NCBI RefSeq assembly: GCF_010993955.1 | Contig: NZ_WIXL01000012.1 | Coordinates: 1 to 64,000, forward strand | Direction of reading: 5' to 3' | Origin: Oceanobacillus halotolerans | GTDB lineage: Bacteria > Bacillota > Bacilli > Bacillales > Amphibacillaceae | Length of the DNA stretch: 64,000 nt | Shown here: positions 55,221 through 64,000 of the stretch, piece after piece | How the letters are laid out: each line of letters opens with the position of its first letter | Position numbering within the stretch: position 1 is the first letter of the stretch | Notes under the pieces: model-generated | The model's input: only the letters and a program-made list of their open reading frames with translations | Database searches by the model: none | What the model was told of the DNA's origin: nothing | Made by a program: the position numbers and the translations under genes

Positions 55221-57086
55221 TTAAGACGTATAACGTATCCTATTTTCACGAACAACACAATTCTTCCCTTGCTTTTTGGCTTCATATAAGGCCTGATCAG
55301 CACGAATAAACAAATCTGTCACAGACTCTCTTTTACTTGAGTGCCATGTAGAGACACCACTAGATAAGGTGATTTTCGGATTTGTGAAGTTAACAGCCTT
55401 TTTCCTTATTTTATTCGCTAATTGAACACCCTTTTCAAGGGGTGCATTAGGCAAATAAATTGCTAATTCCTCTCCACCCCAACGAGCGGGTATATCCTTA
55501 TTTCCTAAATATAGCTTTATGATTTGTGCGACTTGGACAATTACTTCATCCCCAACATGGTGACCATGTACGTCATTTATTTTTTTAAAGTCATCAATAT
55601 CAATTAGTACTAATGTACCTAACTCACCTGTTTTAATGTCTTTACTAATCTTCTCGTCTAAGTAATTTCTGGAATAAAGTTTTGTTAAATAATCTGTAAT
55701 AACTGCTTGCTGTAATTGTTCTTTTAAAATCGTATTTGACAATGCCAAAGTAGAATGGTGAACCAACGATTGCATGAGCTTAAAGTTTTCAAAAGAAAAG
55801 AAGTATTCCATCTCATGCATAATCACTACCATACCGTGAATAGCACCTGTTTGGATCATTGGGATTGCCATGATCGAACGATATGGGACAGGCTTCGGAG
55901 TATTTGTTAAGTTTCCACTAAATAAGGCTTCTCCTGATTCATTAACTTTCGTGAGCATATATCCAACGAAATCTTTTCCATCGTTTGTTAGAAAAAACGA
56001 AGTACTACCAGATAAAATATCAAATGGTTGACCTGAGGATTCATTGTAATAAATAAACCCTACTTCACTTGCTTTACACGTATTCATAATTTGATTTTTA
56101 ACAATCGATGTAATTTCGGACAACTGTAAATTTGAGTTCAATTTATGTGTTGCATCGTTAATTAATTTAAGATCATCCACAAGTCTAATCGAATGCTGGT
56201 ACAAGGAAGCCATTTCAATAGCGTGTCCGACAATAGCCGAAAATGTATTAATATATCCTAGTTCTTCTTCTGAAAAAATTGTTATTTGGGGTGTTATCAT
56301 TTGTAGAATACCATAAATACCTTGGCTACCTATTAGTGGCACATATAAATATGTCCTATTTTCCATTAGTCTATCTTCACATTGTAACTCACCTGTAATA
56401 AATGCTTGTGATCCAGCTCTTTTCGTAGCATCATCACTGTATTCTATTTTTTTAATAGGCAATGTATGATCCGCCTCATAATCTTGTGATAATAAAAGAT
56501 AATGAGAATAGGTTGGATAGCGATTATTTAAAACATGAATGGTCTCATGTAAAATATCTTTTTTATCATGTTTTTTATAAAAATGCATTGCAAGTTTTAA
56601 TAGGGACTGATTTTGCTCTTCCTTCTCATCCTTTTTCTTATAAGTAGTGATAATTTGTACTAATTTTGTTGTTTCTACTTCAATCATTTCCACGATCTCT
56701 TTCGTTAGGAAAGGATTTCTATTATCATATGTAATCGCAATAAAACCAGATGATAATATATCAATTGGTATGATATACGTATTCAAATCCTGTCCCGAAT
56801 CTTTTATAATAGGATTCGACTCGTTGTTATAATGAACAATATCATTCCCAAGATGCAATGTTACATGTGGCCGAAACCTTTCATCTTGGTTTGGATTTAT
56901 TAGTATCATGTACTTTTTAGTTACGTTATCATATGCATAAATGGTCACAAGGGAAGTCTCTAAATATTGATTTAATTGATTAGTTATCTCTTGTAACAGA
57001 TCAGCATATGTTTTTTGCTGCATATTCGCAATTAAATCAAAATAAAAGCCTCTTAATGTATCCTGTAATTGACTTCGATCTATCAT
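55221..57086 (-). CDS. dgcP: GAF-GGDEF diguanylate cyclase
   Basis: A 621-residue cytoplasmic protein. Two or three GAF-like sensor regions (about 20-150, 165-295 and 310-440) precede a C-terminal GGDEF domain (about 455-615). Its active site reads RWGGEELAIYLP, so it is probably an active cyclase (GGEEL form). No inhibitory RxxD is seen just before it. Domain layout and location match B. subtilis DgcP (YtrP). It would supply c-di-GMP, the ligand predicted for the pilin riboswitch and PilB. RBS AGGTGA. Confidence 0.9.
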   Translation of the reverse strand: MIDRSQLQDTLRGFYFDLIANMQQKTYADLLQEITNQLNQYLETSLVTIYAYDNVTKKYMILINPNQDERFRPHVTLHLGNDIVHYNNESNPIIKDSGQDLNTYIIPIDILSSGFIAITYDNRNPFLTKEIVEMIEVETTKLVQIITTYKKKDEKEEQNQSLLKLAMHFYKKHDKKDILHETIHVLNNRYPTYSHYLLLSQDYEADHTLPIKKIEYSDDATKRAGSQAFITGELQCEDRLMENRTYLYVPLIGSQGIYGILQMITPQITIFSEEELGYINTFSAIVGHAIEMASLYQHSIRLVDDLKLINDATHKLNSNLQLSEITSIVKNQIMNTCKASEVGFIYYNESSGQPFDILSGSTSFFLTNDGKDFVGYMLTKVNESGEALFSGNLTNTPKPVPYRSIMAIPMIQTGAIHGMVVIMHEMEYFFSFENFKLMQSLVHHSTLALSNTILKEQLQQAVITDYLTKLYSRNYLDEKISKDIKTGELGTLVLIDIDDFKKINDVHGHHVGDEVIVQVAQIIKLYLGNKDIPARWGGEELAIYLPNAPLEKGVQLANKIRKKAVNFTNPKITLSSGVSTWHSSKRESVTDLFIRADQALYEAKKQGKNCVVRENRIRYTS

Positions 57087-57267
57087 TTTATCACCTATTA
57101 AATGGATATTTCCTTGCTAGACATTAATAAAAAGTGTATCTATAACTATTATATAGGAACTAGTGACATTTTCCTATATAAAACATAAAAAAGTTGCACG
57201 AAAGTATTATTTATTCCTAAATATTAGCTTAAAGGATGTAAAAGTAAAATTAAATTAAATGGATTGG

Positions 57268-57296
57268 TTGACTTCTATCTCTATAACTTATATACT
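57268..57296 (+). promoter_or_regulatory. Sigma-A promoter of rpsD
   Basis: TTGACT (57268-57273) is separated by 17 bp from TATACT (57291-57296). The transcript would start near 57303, giving a leader of about 184 nt. Confidence 0.7.
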
Positions 57297-57302
57297 ATTC
57301 CT

Positions 57303-57486
57303 TGTGTAAAATAAAAGCGGCCTATGTGGACCGCCGATTGTACTCATTTTGTTCCTCTAACATATAAAGAGGTGTATCGTGTAACTCTCTGCTGCTGGAG
57401 CGATGGTACATGAAAACAAAATGGACAACGGAAAGGAACACGCTCATTTATTTTATGCAAATAAAATAAGAAGGAGGAAATGTCTA
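57303..57486 (+). promoter_or_regulatory. rpsD leader, likely S4 autoregulatory RNA
   Basis: The long leader can fold with CATTTTGTT (57345-57353) pairing with AACAAAATG (57415-57423). A GCGG/CCGC hairpin (57317-57334) lies near its 5' end. In B. subtilis, S4 represses its own mRNA through a leader structure. I infer the same here but cannot verify the fold. No other gene lies in 57087-57486. Confidence 0.5.
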
Positions 57487-58089
57487 ATGGCTCGATATAC
57501 AGGATCTGTCTGGAAAAAGTCACGCCGACTTGGCATTTCACTAACTGGAACTGGTAAGGAACTTGATAAACGTCCTTACGCTCCTGGTCAGCATGGACCT
57601 AATCAACGTAAAAAAATGTCTGAATATGGTCTACAGCTTCAGGAAAAACAAAAACTACGCTTCATGTACGGATTGAATGAACGTCAATTCCGTAATCTAT
57701 TTGATCAAGCGGGTAACATGAAAGGGGTTCATGGTGAAAACTTCATGACTCTACTTGAATCTCGCCTTGATAACATCGTTTACCGCCTTGGTTTAGCACG
57801 TACTCGCAGACAAGCACGCCAGCTTGTAAACCATGGTCACATTACTGTAGATGGCAAACGTGTAGATATCCCATCTTTCCGCGTAAAACCTGGTCAAACA
57901 ATTGGTTTACGTGAAAAATCTCAAAACCTAGATATTATTAAAGAGGCAATTGAAGTGAATAACTTTGTGCCTGAATATCTAACATTTGATGAAGATAAAA
58001 TGGAAGGTAGTTATACACGTTATCCTGAACGTTCTGAGCTTCCAGCAGAAATTAACGAAGCACTTATCGTTGAGTTCTACTCTCGTTAA
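57487..58089 (+). CDS. rpsD: 30S ribosomal protein S4
   Basis: A 200-residue S4 protein, with [16 protein letters not shown] at the N-terminus and the S4 RNA-binding domain with [20 protein letters not shown] near residue 92-111. AAGGAGG lies upstream of the ATG at 57487. A longer open frame from 57403 runs through the leader and is not coding. It is monocistronic and next to tyrS-side genes, as in Bacillus. Confidence 0.97.
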   Translation: MARYTGSVWKKSRRLGISLTGTGKELDKRPYAPGQHGPNQRKKMSEYGLQLQEKQKLRFMYGLNERQFRNLFDQAGNMKGVHGENFMTLLESRLDNIVYRLGLARTRRQARQLVNHGHITVDGKRVDIPSFRVKPGQTIGLREKSQNLDIIKEAIEVNNFVPEYLTFDEDKMEGSYTRYPERSELPAEINEALIVEFYSR

Positions 58090-58120
58090 TAAGTTTGCTT
58101 TGGATAATGTTCATATTAAT

Positions 58121-58167
58121 AAATCCTCAAAACCTTTACATATAAGGAATTTGAGGGTTTATTTTTT
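58121..58167 (+). terminator. Terminator of rpsD
   Basis: The stem AAATCCTCAAA/TTTGAGGGTTT (one wobble) is followed by ATTTTTTATTT. The remainder of the gap to 58395 has no gene. TCTCGATTCACTTT in it recalls the 51-bp tandem repeat at 22307. Confidence 0.75.
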
Positions 58168-58395
58168 ATTTTACGACACTTTGATCTACTATATTTAGTA
58201 AGTTCTTTACATAATTTGTGATTTCCTAACAACGGCACTAATATTTTTGCTTCGGATAGTTGCTTGTGAAAGGTGAATTATGAAATGATAAGTGGTCTCG
58301 ATTCACTTTTGGCTGAATTTGAGACTCGATTGTTCATTGACAATGAATCCCGTGCGAATGCACCATCTCCAGATCTCTCCAAAGCAAATAAAAAT

Positions 58396-58420
58396 GCCCA
58401 TGAAACAAGATTTCATAGGC
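58396..58420 (-). terminator. Terminator of the CueP-like gene
   Basis: GCCCATGAAA/TTTCATAGGC (one mismatch) is followed on the minus strand by ATTTTTATTT. Confidence 0.65.
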
Positions 58421-58456
58421 CGTAGAATACATATTTAGTAAGTATAAAAGTTTCAC

Positions 58457-59008
58457 TTAGACAATTTCATCTGTTAACTGAATTGTTGTAACACAAGTAT
58501 TGTCTCCTTCAAATGTAGAAATTTGGGATTCTGCTATTTTTCCGTCATTTGAAATTGTAACATTATATGTTTTGTCACGAGGTAACCACAGATCAATAAA
58601 CCCGTTTGCTTCAGATTGCAATTTGTCATCAACTACAATATTGCCTTCTTCATCTTCAATATACACATCGAATTCCTCTTCTGCCATTTCACCTTGACAA
58701 CCAGTTAGGCTATGGATCTCACATGGATGTGTTTCATTCACAAATGGTGCAATAGATACAAAAAATTCATCTTCTGGTAATGGATAGGCTTCTTCTGTGT
58801 CATCACTTTCTGTTACGATCAATTCCTCAGACGTGATTGAAGCACTCTCAGCTTGTCTTTCACCTAAGGAATAATCTTTTACTAACTCTTTAATATTTTG
58901 TGCTTCTTCTTGATTTTGAACAGGCGTATTATCATTGTCGTTTATTACAAATATTGTTACAGCTGCAACAATAATGATTCCTACAATCAATATAAACTTT
59001 TTATTCAT
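58457..59008 (-). CDS. CueP-like secreted metal-binding protein
   Basis: A 183-residue exported protein with an N-terminal membrane anchor or uncleaved signal (residues 4-22) and an acidic linker. The C-terminal domain contains ETHPCEIHSLTGCQGE near residue 92-107 and GDNTCVTT near 168. This Cys-His-Cys...Cys pattern and PRDKTYNV resemble CueP, a periplasmic copper-binding protein of Salmonella. No lipobox Cys is seen. Copper binding is inference. No copper exporter lies nearby. GGGGGTTG precedes the start. Confidence 0.7.
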   Translation of the reverse strand: MNKKFILIVGIIIVAAVTIFVINDNDNTPVQNQEEAQNIKELVKDYSLGERQAESASITSEELIVTESDDTEEAYPLPEDEFFVSIAPFVNETHPCEIHSLTGCQGEMAEEEFDVYIEDEEGNIVVDDKLQSEANGFIDLWLPRDKTYNVTISNDGKIAESQISTFEGDNTCVTTIQLTDEIV

Positions 59009-59359
59009 CTTTTTTCAACCCCCATAGTACTCATATTATTCTCGTATATCATACCATAGAATAGCCTTTAAACTTCGAAACTGTATACAAAGTTCACATA
59101 AAATATTTATTTTATTATTCTTTATATACTAACCCAATTATTCTTCACAGCTAACAATGCAGCATTGAGAAATAAGTACCATTAAGGACATCCTTATATG
59201 CTCGGTCTTGTCGCTCGTTTTTATTGACATACATTCACATCCCTTTGAACATTTTTCCTAAGTCAACTACCTGTAACAAGAAAAGACAGTCCAAATGGAA
59301 CTGCCAATTATTATGAACTGCTACTAGAATCATAATTTAGTAGGTTGGCTGTCTTAGTG

Positions 59360-59524
59360 TCAGACAACCTTTTTATTAATTTCATCAATCCATGACAATT
59401 CTTCGTCTTTGAAACTTCGTTTATTCATTTCTTCCACTATAAGTTGAACAAATACTTTCCCTAACCCTACCTCTATTGCTTTTTTATAAGTATCAATTAG
59501 TAATGCATTAGAACACTTGTCCAT
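59360..59524 (-). CDS. Sda-like small inhibitor of sporulation kinases
   Basis: A 54-residue protein starting at ATG 59524, with GGGGGGA upstream. Residues 5-38 read as a helical hairpin: SNALLIDTYKKAIEVG, then FVQLIVEEMNKRSF. This is the pattern of Sda (S-x-LLI-x-Y-x-KA-x(4)L...FI-x-LI-x-EI-x-RRS-x), which blocks histidine kinase autophosphorylation. The tail (about 39-54) is longer than in B. subtilis Sda. The gap before it (59009-59359) shows no gene. Confidence 0.6.
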   Translation of the reverse strand: MDKCSNALLIDTYKKAIEVGLGKVFVQLIVEEMNKRSFKDEELSWIDEINKKVV

Positions 59525-59631
59525 TATAAGAATCCCCCCAGCACTTACCTATACATTATTATTAAGCTATTTTTTTATAGCAACTGAAATTCAATTATGT
59601 AGTCTTATCCCAAACCTGTTTCCCAAAGCTC

Positions 59632-59935
59632 TTAACCATGAATAGTAAATCGTTTTATATCTGTTTCCAGTTCTTCTACCATTTTGGCTGAACTTTCAAT
59701 TGCGTTTACTTATTTCATCTACTGTTGCTGTCTGTTGTTAAGCAGATGAAGAAACCTCCTCGAATGAAGCAGATGTTTCTTCCCTAATCGATGTAATACT
59801 TTCAAACATGGTTTGTACTTGAAATGAATTATCTTGAATATTATTTAAAATTGCAAGTCTTGTGCATTTGCTTCTGTTTCCTTTATTTACTTCACAATAT
59901 GATGTAACTTTCTTCCAATAACACTATATATCCCA
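59632..59935 (-). pseudogene. Remnant of a methyl-accepting chemotaxis protein
   Basis: Translation of the minus strand gives pieces of a chemoreceptor C-terminus: SIREETSASFEEVSSSA, then a stop (TAA at 59740-59738) where GAG/GAA is expected, then QQTATVDEIS. A frameshift near 59705 and AIESSAKMVEELETDIKRF follow, ending at TAA 59634-59632. The more N-terminal signalling domain is missing. Confidence 0.75.
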
Positions 59936-59995
59936 TCTTTCTATGGGGTTTAGTCTATAAGGGGTTTCCCTATAAATAAGGTAATAACATTTAAA

Positions 59996-61696
59996 TTAAA
60001 CTTCTAATATATAGTTATTTGCTTTTTGAGCAGGAAGTGGTTTACTCAAGTAAAATCCTTGAATCTCATTACAATTATGTGATTCCAAAAATAGGAGTTG
60101 TTCTTTTTGCTCAACCCCTTCAGCTACTACAGTTAAATTTAAGTTATGTGCTAAGTTTATAATTGCTTTTACAATTATTTGGTCATCATGATCAGTAAGC
60201 ATATCCCGTATGAAAGAGCGGTCAATCTTCAATCGATCAAGGGATAATTTTTTTAGATAACTCAAAGAAGAGTAGTGTTTTCCAAAATCATCTAAAGAAA
60301 CTTTAACACCAATAGAATTTAACTTTTTGATATTGAATAACGTGCGCTCTGTATTCTCCATGATCACGCTTTCTGTCACTTCTAATTCTAAATAATATGG
60401 ATCCAAACCAGCACTAGTTAGCGCATCTTGTACTGTTTCAATCAAAAATTTCTGCTGAAACTGAAGCATCGATAAATTAACTGCAATCTTAACGGGGTTA
60501 TACCCTTGATCTTGCCATTTTTTACATTGTAAACATGCATTTCGTAGCACCCATTGATCAATTTGAGTAATCATACCTGTCTCTTCAGCTAATGGTATAA
60601 AAGTACCTGGTGAAACCATTCCTTTAACTGGATGATTCCATCTAATCAATACTTCAAACCCTATTATTTCTTTTGTTTCTAGACAAAGCTGGGGTTGGTA
60701 GTATAATATAAATTCCTCATTTTTTATGGCACTACGCAAATCACTAGCCAACATTAGTTTTTCAAATGATTCTTGATCGATATGTTTTTGATAAAATACA
60801 TACGTGTTTTTCCCATTTTGTTTTGCTTCATACATTGCAGAATCCGCATGTTTAACTAAGGTTTCTTTATCTTTACCATCATCTGGAAAAATACTAACAC
60901 CAATACTAGGAGTAATATACAACTCATAATTATTTACACAAAAAGACTGTTCAAATTGACTCATCATTTCGTTAATTAGAGCAATACATTCTGATTTTTG
61001 CTTCATACCCTTAAGAAGAATAATAAATTCATCTCCACCATAACGAGTGATAAATGCCTTATTACGAATAGCTGCCTTTAACCGTTCGGCAGATTCTTTT
61101 AATATGTCATCCCCAATACTGTGACCCAATGTATCATTAACTTCTTTAAACCGATCCAAATCCAGAAAAATAATGGCGAATTTCTGTTCAGGGTTACTTG
61201 TTTCATTCATGACTCGATCTAACTCCTGATAAAAATAATTTCGATTAGGTAACAGGGTTAGATCATCGTGCAATGCTTGGAATTTTATTTGTTCCTCTAA
61301 TTTTTTCTTATCCGTAATATCAGTAAATATCGAAATATGGTTTGTGATTTTACCTTGTTCATCTCTTAATACATAGATCGTTATCTCTTCTAAAAATAAT
61401 TCACCATTTTTTCGTTTATTCCAAATTTCGCCCCTCCACATGTTGTGATGACGAATACTATGCCACATTTTTTTATAGAAGTTTCTGTCATGGTGACCAG
61501 AACTAAGAATATTGGGGTTCCTACCAAATATTTCCTCTTCTGTATATCCTGTTAGCTTTGTAAAAGCTGGATTAACATAGATTATTTGATTGTTTTCATT
61601 AGTAACACTCATTGCATGTGACATCCTATGAAATGCTTTAGCTAAAATTTCCTTTTTTCTTTTAGAAGAACTTTGTCGAAAACCTTTATTAACCAT
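59996..61696 (-). CDS. PAS-GGDEF-EAL cyclic di-GMP turnover protein
   Basis: A 566-residue cytoplasmic protein. A PAS domain with PAC (about 18-140, with NPAFTKLTGYTEEEIFG) is followed by GGDEF (about 140-305, RYGGDEFI intact) and EAL (about 315-565). The EAL signature is FEVLIRWNHP. The catalytic residues NLS, ELEVTES, DDFG, KIDRSF and VAEGVE are present, so phosphodiesterase activity is likely. The loop reads DDFGKHYSSL rather than DDFGTGYSSL. No membrane segment is seen. RBS GGTAGGA. It would oppose or balance the GGDEF protein at 55221. Confidence 0.92.
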   Translation of the reverse strand: MVNKGFRQSSSKRKKEILAKAFHRMSHAMSVTNENNQIIYVNPAFTKLTGYTEEEIFGRNPNILSSGHHDRNFYKKMWHSIRHHNMWRGEIWNKRKNGELFLEEITIYVLRDEQGKITNHISIFTDITDKKKLEEQIKFQALHDDLTLLPNRNYFYQELDRVMNETSNPEQKFAIIFLDLDRFKEVNDTLGHSIGDDILKESAERLKAAIRNKAFITRYGGDEFIILLKGMKQKSECIALINEMMSQFEQSFCVNNYELYITPSIGVSIFPDDGKDKETLVKHADSAMYEAKQNGKNTYVFYQKHIDQESFEKLMLASDLRSAIKNEEFILYYQPQLCLETKEIIGFEVLIRWNHPVKGMVSPGTFIPLAEETGMITQIDQWVLRNACLQCKKWQDQGYNPVKIAVNLSMLQFQQKFLIETVQDALTSAGLDPYYLELEVTESVIMENTERTLFNIKKLNSIGVKVSLDDFGKHYSSLSYLKKLSLDRLKIDRSFIRDMLTDHDDQIIVKAIINLAHNLNLTVVAEGVEQKEQLLFLESHNCNEIQGFYLSKPLPAQKANNYILEV

Positions 61697-61881
61697 ATTA
61701 TCCTACCTTTATAAATGATTTTATTATATTACAAATTATTACAAAATTTAACAACTATTGCTATAGGGTAAAACCCTATTTTAACCGTATAAAACATGTG
61801 GAAGTTAAAAAGGCAGAAAATCTACATAGCTATTTTTATATTCAATTATCGTAGGTCTAGTAATTTGTGATGAAAAAAATA

Positions 61882-61906
61882 CACACGCTATTTTAAATAA
61901 CGTGTG
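61882..61906 (-). terminator. Terminator of codY
   Basis: An ACACGCTATT/AATAACGTGT stem with flanking pairs is followed on the minus strand by TATTTTTTTCA. The gap 61697-61997 holds no gene. Confidence 0.7.
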
Positions 61907-61997
61907 CATACATATTCCTTGATAGAACAGAATCAGTTATACTGTTATGTCAAATTGTAGTGCCTTCTACTATTATGAATGTAAACTTACTTATAAA

Positions 61998-62783
61998 CTA
62001 AATACTATGGTGCTTAAGCTTGTTTAACTCATCAAGGAATCGGTCATTTAATACCTTTATATAGGTTCCTTTCATTCCTAATGAACGAGAATCAATGACA
62101 CCTGCACTTTCAAGTTTTCGTAATGCATTAACAATAACGGATCGGGTAATTCCAGCACGATCTGCTACTTTTGAAGCAACAAGTAAACCTTCTTTCCCAC
62201 CTAATTCTTCAAAAATATATTCGATTGCTTCTAGTTCACTAAATGAAAGAGAGTTAATTGCCATTTGCACAATTGTATGATTACGAATATCTCGTTCTTT
62301 TTCTTCTGATATTTCTCGCAGCATCTCCATTCCGACTACAGTTGCTCCATATTCAGCAAGAATCAAATCATCACTTAAAAATGACTTTTCTAAATGGGCA
62401 ATAACCAAGGTACCAAGCCTATCCCCGCCACCAATTATAGGGACAATCGTTGTTAACCGATTTTGGAATAGTTCTTTGTTTTCTACCGGAAATGCTGTCA
62501 GCTCATGTTCAATATCCAAGTTTGCGGTTGTTTCGTATATTTTTAACAGACCTTCAGTGTAACTTTCAGGAAAATGTCGTTCTTGCAACATTCGTTTCAC
62601 TCGATCATTGTCTATTTGCTCGATAATCGCATAACCAATTAATTCACCACTTTTGCTCACGATAAAAATATTTGCATTGATCACTTCTCTTAATGTTTCT
62701 GCTATTTGTTTAAAATCTACCGAGTTGCCATTTGTATTTTGAAGCATTGCATTAATTTTTCTAGCTCTTGTGAGTAAATCCAT
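61998..62783 (-). CDS. codY: GTP-sensing pleiotropic repressor CodY
   Basis: A 261-residue CodY. The N-terminal GAF domain binds branched-chain amino acids ([12 protein letters not shown] near 96-107, [14 protein letters not shown] near 113). The C-terminal winged helix has [20 protein letters not shown] near 205-224, the classical CodY HTH. It represses nutrient-limitation genes in rich medium. Unlike the usual xerC-clpQ-clpY-codY operon, it stands alone next to tyrS with its own RBS (GGAGGGA) and terminator. Whether another copy exists cannot be seen. Confidence 0.95.
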   Translation of the reverse strand: MDLLTRARKINAMLQNTNGNSVDFKQIAETLREVINANIFIVSKSGELIGYAIIEQIDNDRVKRMLQERHFPESYTEGLLKIYETTANLDIEHELTAFPVENKELFQNRLTTIVPIIGGGDRLGTLVIAHLEKSFLSDDLILAEYGATVVGMEMLREISEEKERDIRNHTIVQMAINSLSFSELEAIEYIFEELGGKEGLLVASKVADRAGITRSVIVNALRKLESAGVIDSRSLGMKGTYIKVLNDRFLDELNKLKHHSI

Positions 62784-62934
62784 CTACTATCCCTCCGACT
62801 TTCGTTTCCAAAACAAGGCATTACTTATCATTAAAATCTTAAGATAGTTTTCTGTTATTTTCAATAAATTTCGCATAATTACACATTTTTTACATAATTT
62901 TACGTTATTTTTACAAAGAGAAGCAGAAAGAAAG

Positions 62935-63284
62935 GTCTTTTCACATACTTTGTTGTTTTCTTACGTCGCAGTATCTATATAATGCGTCATAAATTGCGAT
63001 GACAGGTGGAGCGATTACCCGTTCTAGAAATATACTACGCTTTCCGCGGACTCCCACGAGCCTCCTGGTGTAGCCCACACTGCGGGGACTCTTAGGCTCG
63101 TTGAAGCGTTGTCCGAGGTAAAGAAGACACTGAGAAAACGTAAAGTTTGAACAGATGTCGCACTTATGCCTGTGGTGAAAGGCGACTGTCCAAAACGGAA
63201 ATCAATGGCGCAATTTTAAGACGCATAATCTATCAACTATTCATTGAAATTCATACTGAAAAAAGCCACAATTTAAAAATAGCC
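62935..63284 (+). repeat. Dispersed repeat family A, longest form
   Basis: GTCTTTTCACATACTTTGTT and TATATAATGCGTCATAAATT at the left and ACGCATAATCTATCAACTAT at the right are family A. The middle holds a CGCTTTCCGCGGACTCCCAC module with inverted partner CGGGGACTC...CTCGTTG, also found near 555-620. No gene is present in 62784-63315. Confidence 0.7.
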
Positions 63285-63291
63285 GTAAGAA

Positions 63292-63317
63292 AAAAGGTGA
63301 GCAAATGCTCACCTTTT
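63292..63317 (-). terminator. Terminator of tyrS
   Basis: The 11-bp stem AAAAGGTGAGC/GCTCACCTTTT overlaps the tyrS stop codon and is followed by T residues on the minus strand. Confidence 0.85.
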
Positions 63318-64000
63318 ACTGAAAACGGACTAAGAAATATTTTTTCTTTCCACGTCGGATAATTGTAAACTCATCTTCAATTCGATCTGATTTATCGACA
63401 ACATAGTGTAGATCTTGCTGTCTTTCACCATTAATATAAATTGCTCCATTCTTTATATCTTCTCTCGCCTGTCTTTTAGAAGGTGAGATAGATGCACTAA
63501 CCAATAAATCGATCAATCCAAACTCCTCTTTTGGTGTTACATATGTTGGTACATCTTTGAAACCTTGTTTAATATCACTAATAGATAACTGTTTTAAATC
63601 CCCGCTAAATAAGGATTCCGTAATTTTTTGTGCTTGCTGCAATGCTTCCTCACTATGAACAAGTCTTGTCATTTCCTCTGCTAAACGTATTTGTGCAACA
63701 CGTTTTTCTGGTTGTGTATCCACTTCTTGTTGGAGCTCTTCTAATTCATCAGCAGATAAAAATGTAAAGTAACGTAAAAACTTCATCACATCTCTATCAT
63801 CCGTATTTACCCAAAATTGATAAAACTCATATGGAGATGTTTTCTCAGGGTCTAACCAAACAGCTCCCCCTGCTGTTTTACCGAATTTTGTTCCATCCGC
63901 TTTTGTAATTAATGGGACTGTTAAACCAAATACATTAATTTCTTCTTCAGCATCTTCTCGTGACCGACGAATCAGTTCCATCCCTGCAGTAATATTACCC
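63316..64000 (-). CDS. tyrS: Tyrosyl-tRNA synthetase, C-terminal part
   Basis: The gene runs off the right edge, and about 228 C-terminal residues are visible. KFGKTAGGAVWL is the KMSKS-type loop (KFGKT). A helical anticodon-binding region follows, then an S4-like RNA-binding domain (LIDLLVSASISPSKRQAREDIKNG...). It charges tRNA-Tyr with tyrosine. The 5' end and any T-box leader lie outside. Confidence 0.94.
   Translation of the reverse strand, partial: GNITAGMELIRRSREDAEEEINVFGLTVPLITKADGTKFGKTAGGAVWLDPEKTSPYEFYQFWVNTDDRDVMKFLRYFTFLSADELEELQQEVDTQPEKRVAQIRLAEEMTRLVHSEEALQQAQKITESLFSGDLKQLSISDIKQGFKDVPTYVTPKEEFGLIDLLVSASISPSKRQAREDIKNGAIYINGERQQDLHYVVDKSDRIEDEFTIIRRGKKKYFLVRFQ

Overview
This is a chromosomal window from a low-GC, endospore-forming Bacillaceae, most likely the Oceanobacillus/Virgibacillus group. 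The gene order closely follows the Bacillus subtilis ytx/ytr/yts neighbourhood (mdh-icd-citZ-ytvI-fxsA-pyk-pfkA-accA-accD-ytsJ-dnaE-ytrH-ytrI-nrnA-ytpI-ytoI, then ytkL, ald, ackA-ytxK, tpx-ytfJ-ytfI, nadK, ytcJ, SASP, thiI-iscS, ezrA, refZ, ytsP, dgcP, rpsD and tyrS). Several genes belong to sporulation families (ytvI, ytrH, ytrI, ytfJ/gerW, an alpha/beta SASP, refZ). Genus placement is inference from gene order and protein similarity recalled from memory. Most genes are on the minus strand.

Layout. 1-1124: four tandem sigma-A promoters and a boxA-like leader point left out of the window, presumably to an rRNA operon, followed by dispersed repeats. 1125-13813: central carbon and lipid metabolism (TCA genes, pyruvate kinase and phosphofructokinase, acetyl-CoA carboxyltransferase, malic enzyme). 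The malic enzyme gene is followed by a FadR-type GntR regulator gene, and a matching palindromic operator lies in its promoter region. 14019-21747: dnaE, the sporulation pair ytrHI, nrnA, ytpI, ytoI. 22616-32707: a complete type IV pilus locus (PilO, N, M, D, two major-pilin-like proteins, C, T, B, two minor prepilins), plus a divergent gene encoding a prepilin fused to a repetitive beta-solenoid-like domain. 32740-43062: ytkL, pspA behind a sigma-W promoter, pepQ, ald, an SDR, a D-Ala-D-Ala carboxypeptidase, a universal stress protein, moaB, ackA. 43076-55084: ytxK to ytsP. 55221-64000: a GAF-GGDEF protein, rpsD, a CueP-like secreted protein, an Sda-like micro-gene, a broken chemotaxis-receptor remnant, a PAS-GGDEF-EAL protein, codY and the 3' part of tyrS.

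The most interesting system is the pilus locus and its apparent wiring to cyclic di-GMP. The leader of one major-pilin gene (25935-26014, minus strand) matches the class II c-di-GMP riboswitch core. The N-terminus of the assembly ATPase PilB has two MshEN-like motifs, a known c-di-GMP-binding module. Two GGDEF proteins, one of them also with an EAL domain, lie in the same window. PilT is present, so retractile pili are predicted, which is unusual for Bacillaceae, where normally only the competence pseudopilus is found.

The other striking property is the number of short intergenic repeats. One family (A) has TAGGCTSTTTT-type terminal inverted repeats and about nine copies. There are further families B, C and D, and two degenerate tandem arrays (about 51 bp and 21 bp periods). 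They fill most gaps over 300 bp, and copies of B and D overlap the stop codons of dnaE and ytsP.
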